Below are positions 61,375-64,000 of a DNA stretch of 64,000 nt, piece by piece. Source of the DNA: Hymenolepis diminuta (taxonomy: Eukaryota > Platyhelminthes > Cestoda > Cyclophyllidea > Hymenolepididae). The DNA is taken from positions 1,508,639 through 1,572,638 of the forward strand of contig CAADRB010000026.1 in the NCBI GenBank assembly GCA_900708905.1, in the 5' to 3' direction. The notes beneath the pieces were generated by a model. The model did no database searches, had not been told where the DNA came from, and worked only from the letters and a program-made list of their open reading frames with translations. Position numbers and translations under genes: made by a program. Within the stretch, counting starts at the first letter, position 1. Each line of letters begins with the position of its first letter.

Positions 61375-64000
61375 TGTAGGCTATATGGCGGGTCTATGCT
61401 ATCAACTGAAATACACTTAAACAGCCAATAGCAAAGATATTGATTGAATGACCTTAAGGTAAATGGACCACTTAAGATTAAGAGGGATATTAATACAATC
61501 ATGTGAAATTGAGTTAAGATAAGCAGAATTGAAATATTTTACTCACTTAACTAGAAGTAAGTAAAAACTACCAGGAGTAGTCAAGTTGTTCAATCAGTAT
61601 TAAAGAATGAGTAGATAAAGTCAAATACAAGACCTTCTGTCTCAATTTTCAGTCGTGGCTAAACAGTCAAATTTGTTGATCTCAACCCTTAAAATCGTAA
61701 ATATCCACTTTAAGGGATTTCGATCAAAAACTTTAAAGTGCAATACTGCAGCTGTAGCGAATATTTGCCGAAAAGTAAGCAGTGCTTTTATGCTATGGAC
61801 AGGATCACTGGTTCTCAGCTGTAACGATCAACATTGACTTTCAGTGTCTGAAAAAGAAGGGTGGTTAAAATATCAGAATGTCATCTGCAACATTGAAATT
61901 AGCTTCAATAAAATTGGCGACTTTTTGAGCACAATTTCTTCGTTGTGCACTGAAGTAAAAATCTGGAATCCAATATTATTAAATCACCCAGCCCCTTCCC
62001 AAATTATGTACCTATGGATCCACCTGTCCGAATAGTAAAATGTATTCAAGTCTTTTAATTAAAGTACATTTTATTTATAAGAGATTTAATATTTAAAACT
62101 TTGTTAAAATTGATTTACAATACAGTTTGTGGTCAAATTCTTCTGCATCGGCAAAATATAACTACAGTACAACACCATATAAAATTAAACTTTCAATAAT
62201 GTGACACGTTATTAGACTACTTTGCAGTAGAATAGTAGTTATTTGAGTGCGACGATTATGAATTATTACAGAATGCAAAGACTATTAAAACTATTAAAAT
62301 CGTATTTGTCTTGAGTGAACACCCTTTACGGAATCCTGGGAATTTAAAAGTTTCCCTATCTCATCTCTTTTATGTTATGTTAATGAATTAAAGCGGCAAG
62401 GTCGACGCCTCTTGATTAAAACACGGTCAATAAGCAATGAACATGGTAGACAAACATTTACTCATATCTAGGGTACGAATCTTGAAATTCGAATTTTGGA
62501 ATGCGAACTACTCATTTATTGAATATTCTACACCTCGATTCTAAAATGGAAGTAAGTAAGAGTCTTGGCGCTGCCTCTAACATCTTTTAGAACCCTTTCC
62601 TTTAGCACTTTTTGGAATTTCCGATTCTCACGGTTAGGGACTGTAAAATGTTTTATATTAATGCGAATGATAACGGACAAGGCTCAGAGGAACAGGTTCT
62701 TTAAAACAGTTCCCAGTTGTTTTCAAAATGGTGGACAAATTTTTATGCAATTATCTATTTTCAAATAAAACTTCGTCTCACATGCGTTGCTTTCAAATTC
62801 AGTATTTACAAAAATGGATTATTGAATTATTATGTTTTGAAATGCGGGGCTATTTCTCACTCAACCTTTAAACGAAAGCGGATTTTAAAGGCGGAGCAAC
62901 AAAAGAAGACTATGAGGTGGTTTTCTTTGATGAACTTTCGACTGACTAAGCCTAACACAAAAATGTCTGTTGAAGATGGGTGATACCAAGTGATGCATGA
63001 AATATGAGGTCATTACGTGTATTGATCCAAACACGCATCGACAAGTACGTAATAATTTCAATATTAAAGTAATTATAGCAGGTACAAGTGAATTAAAATG
63101 GCATGACCAATCACTTAATTGAATCAACGGTTTAACGAACTCTGAATAATGCAAATGCGAACTGAACTGATAAACATGAAAATTGATCAGTGTATCGAAT
63201 AGATGGTAAAAAGTGAAATAAGACTCCAATGCTGCCTCCAAAATTTCAATAAAGTTGACTCATCACACCCTGACTTCATTAACTTCACTTTCTTGACCTC
63301 TCTCTTCATTCATTTTAAAACTACTTAACGACTTTGTGCACTCAAACCGTTTCCCTTGATTAGAACTTTCAATGTTTATATACAGTTATTGTGATAGTGC
63401 TTTGTATTTGATGTCACGATCAACTAAAAAGTGGGTAAACAAGCCTCACATAATCGTAGCATGAATCAAGAAGTCAGTTCGTGAAATTTGAGCATGAAGA
63501 TAAAAAAGTGAATCACACTCCTTAATGGAACTGATGAAACCTAGTCTTTCCAGATTTCATAAGAATTAGACTCCTGGTACGCTGACTCCCAAGTTATACT
63601 TTATTTAACTCGTTTGCTGGTCCCATTATTCAAATAATGCCACATAATTAATAATCGTTAAAGTATTCTTACTCTGCCACAGGCACTAAGAATACTTTGT
63701 TCTGAAAATCTTTATTGCGAATCGTCCAAAATTTCTTCCAACTGGAAATCAATTTTGATGCAGTGGCTGATCTTAGGCCCTTCGTCGTCAAAATTTTGTT
63801 GGCACCCTAGTAATAAGTATTATTTGTCAAAATAAAAAAGACATTTTTTAAAATTAAGCGATTTAGTACTTGGCAGTATTAATAAGAAATAACAGTTCTG
63901 ATTTCACCTAAAGTATTATTCAGGACGGGGAGCCTATTGATGGTTAATTTCAGTTTGAAAATCGTAAAATTTTATCTTTGAGTTAATGAAATTCAGCTAA
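61375..64000. other. AT-rich spacer
   Basis: No supported gene. A minus-strand frame at 62885-63241 is open for 118 codons, the longest unexplained frame in this part, but it starts from TTG and shows no family motif. Two successive plus-strand frames (61655-61837 and 61844-62035) follow an acceptor-like TTTTCAG and read naturally, but they are separated by a stop. Confidence 0.45.

Noticed and set aside
62885..63241. 118-codon minus-strand frame
   Set aside because: TTG start, no recognisable motif, no poly(A) or splice context. It remains unexplained, but that is not enough to call a gene.

Overview
The window is AT-rich eukaryotic DNA, most likely from a parasitic flatworm and probably a tapeworm. 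That assignment is an inference. It rests on very short phase-0 introns (36 to 76 bases) in every intact gene, several dispersed tetraspanin-type genes, old Ty3/gypsy fossils, and long gene-poor AT-rich spacers. No database search was possible.

Layout. Five spliced four-transmembrane genes can be built exon by exon. Three of them (4477-5001 minus, 27965-28457 minus, 60857-61374 minus) encode 138 to 145 residue proteins with the same three-exon plan. Their TM3 and TM4 are joined by only a few residues, so the large extracellular loop that defines tetraspanins is missing. A fourth (34518-35410 minus) keeps a short loop with no cysteine. The fifth (43923-44855 plus) is a canonical 228-residue tetraspanin with the CCG motif and six loop cysteines. 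It gives the reference gene plan. Together they look like one expanded family in which the ligand-binding loop has been lost or reduced repeatedly.

The rest is mostly relics. There are two broken Ty3/gypsy elements (about 8640-11480 and 24090-25420, both plus). A near full-length 18S rRNA pseudogene lies on the minus strand (about 50370-51870) with possible spacer beside it. A degenerate filamin-like pseudogene is on the minus strand (about 29170-30850). A 1.28 kb repeat appears identical by eye in two copies (25491-26774 and 31561-32910), the second crossing an assembly gap. An imperfect inverted repeat (14360-14434 and 14535-14610) encloses a small assembly gap. A weak tandem repeat lies near 20.85-21.2 kb.

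The genes do not form an operon. The four-TM genes lie on both strands, 6 to 23 kb apart, and the likely functional theme is the membrane or tegument surface. Everything else is spacer in which I see no gene that I can support.
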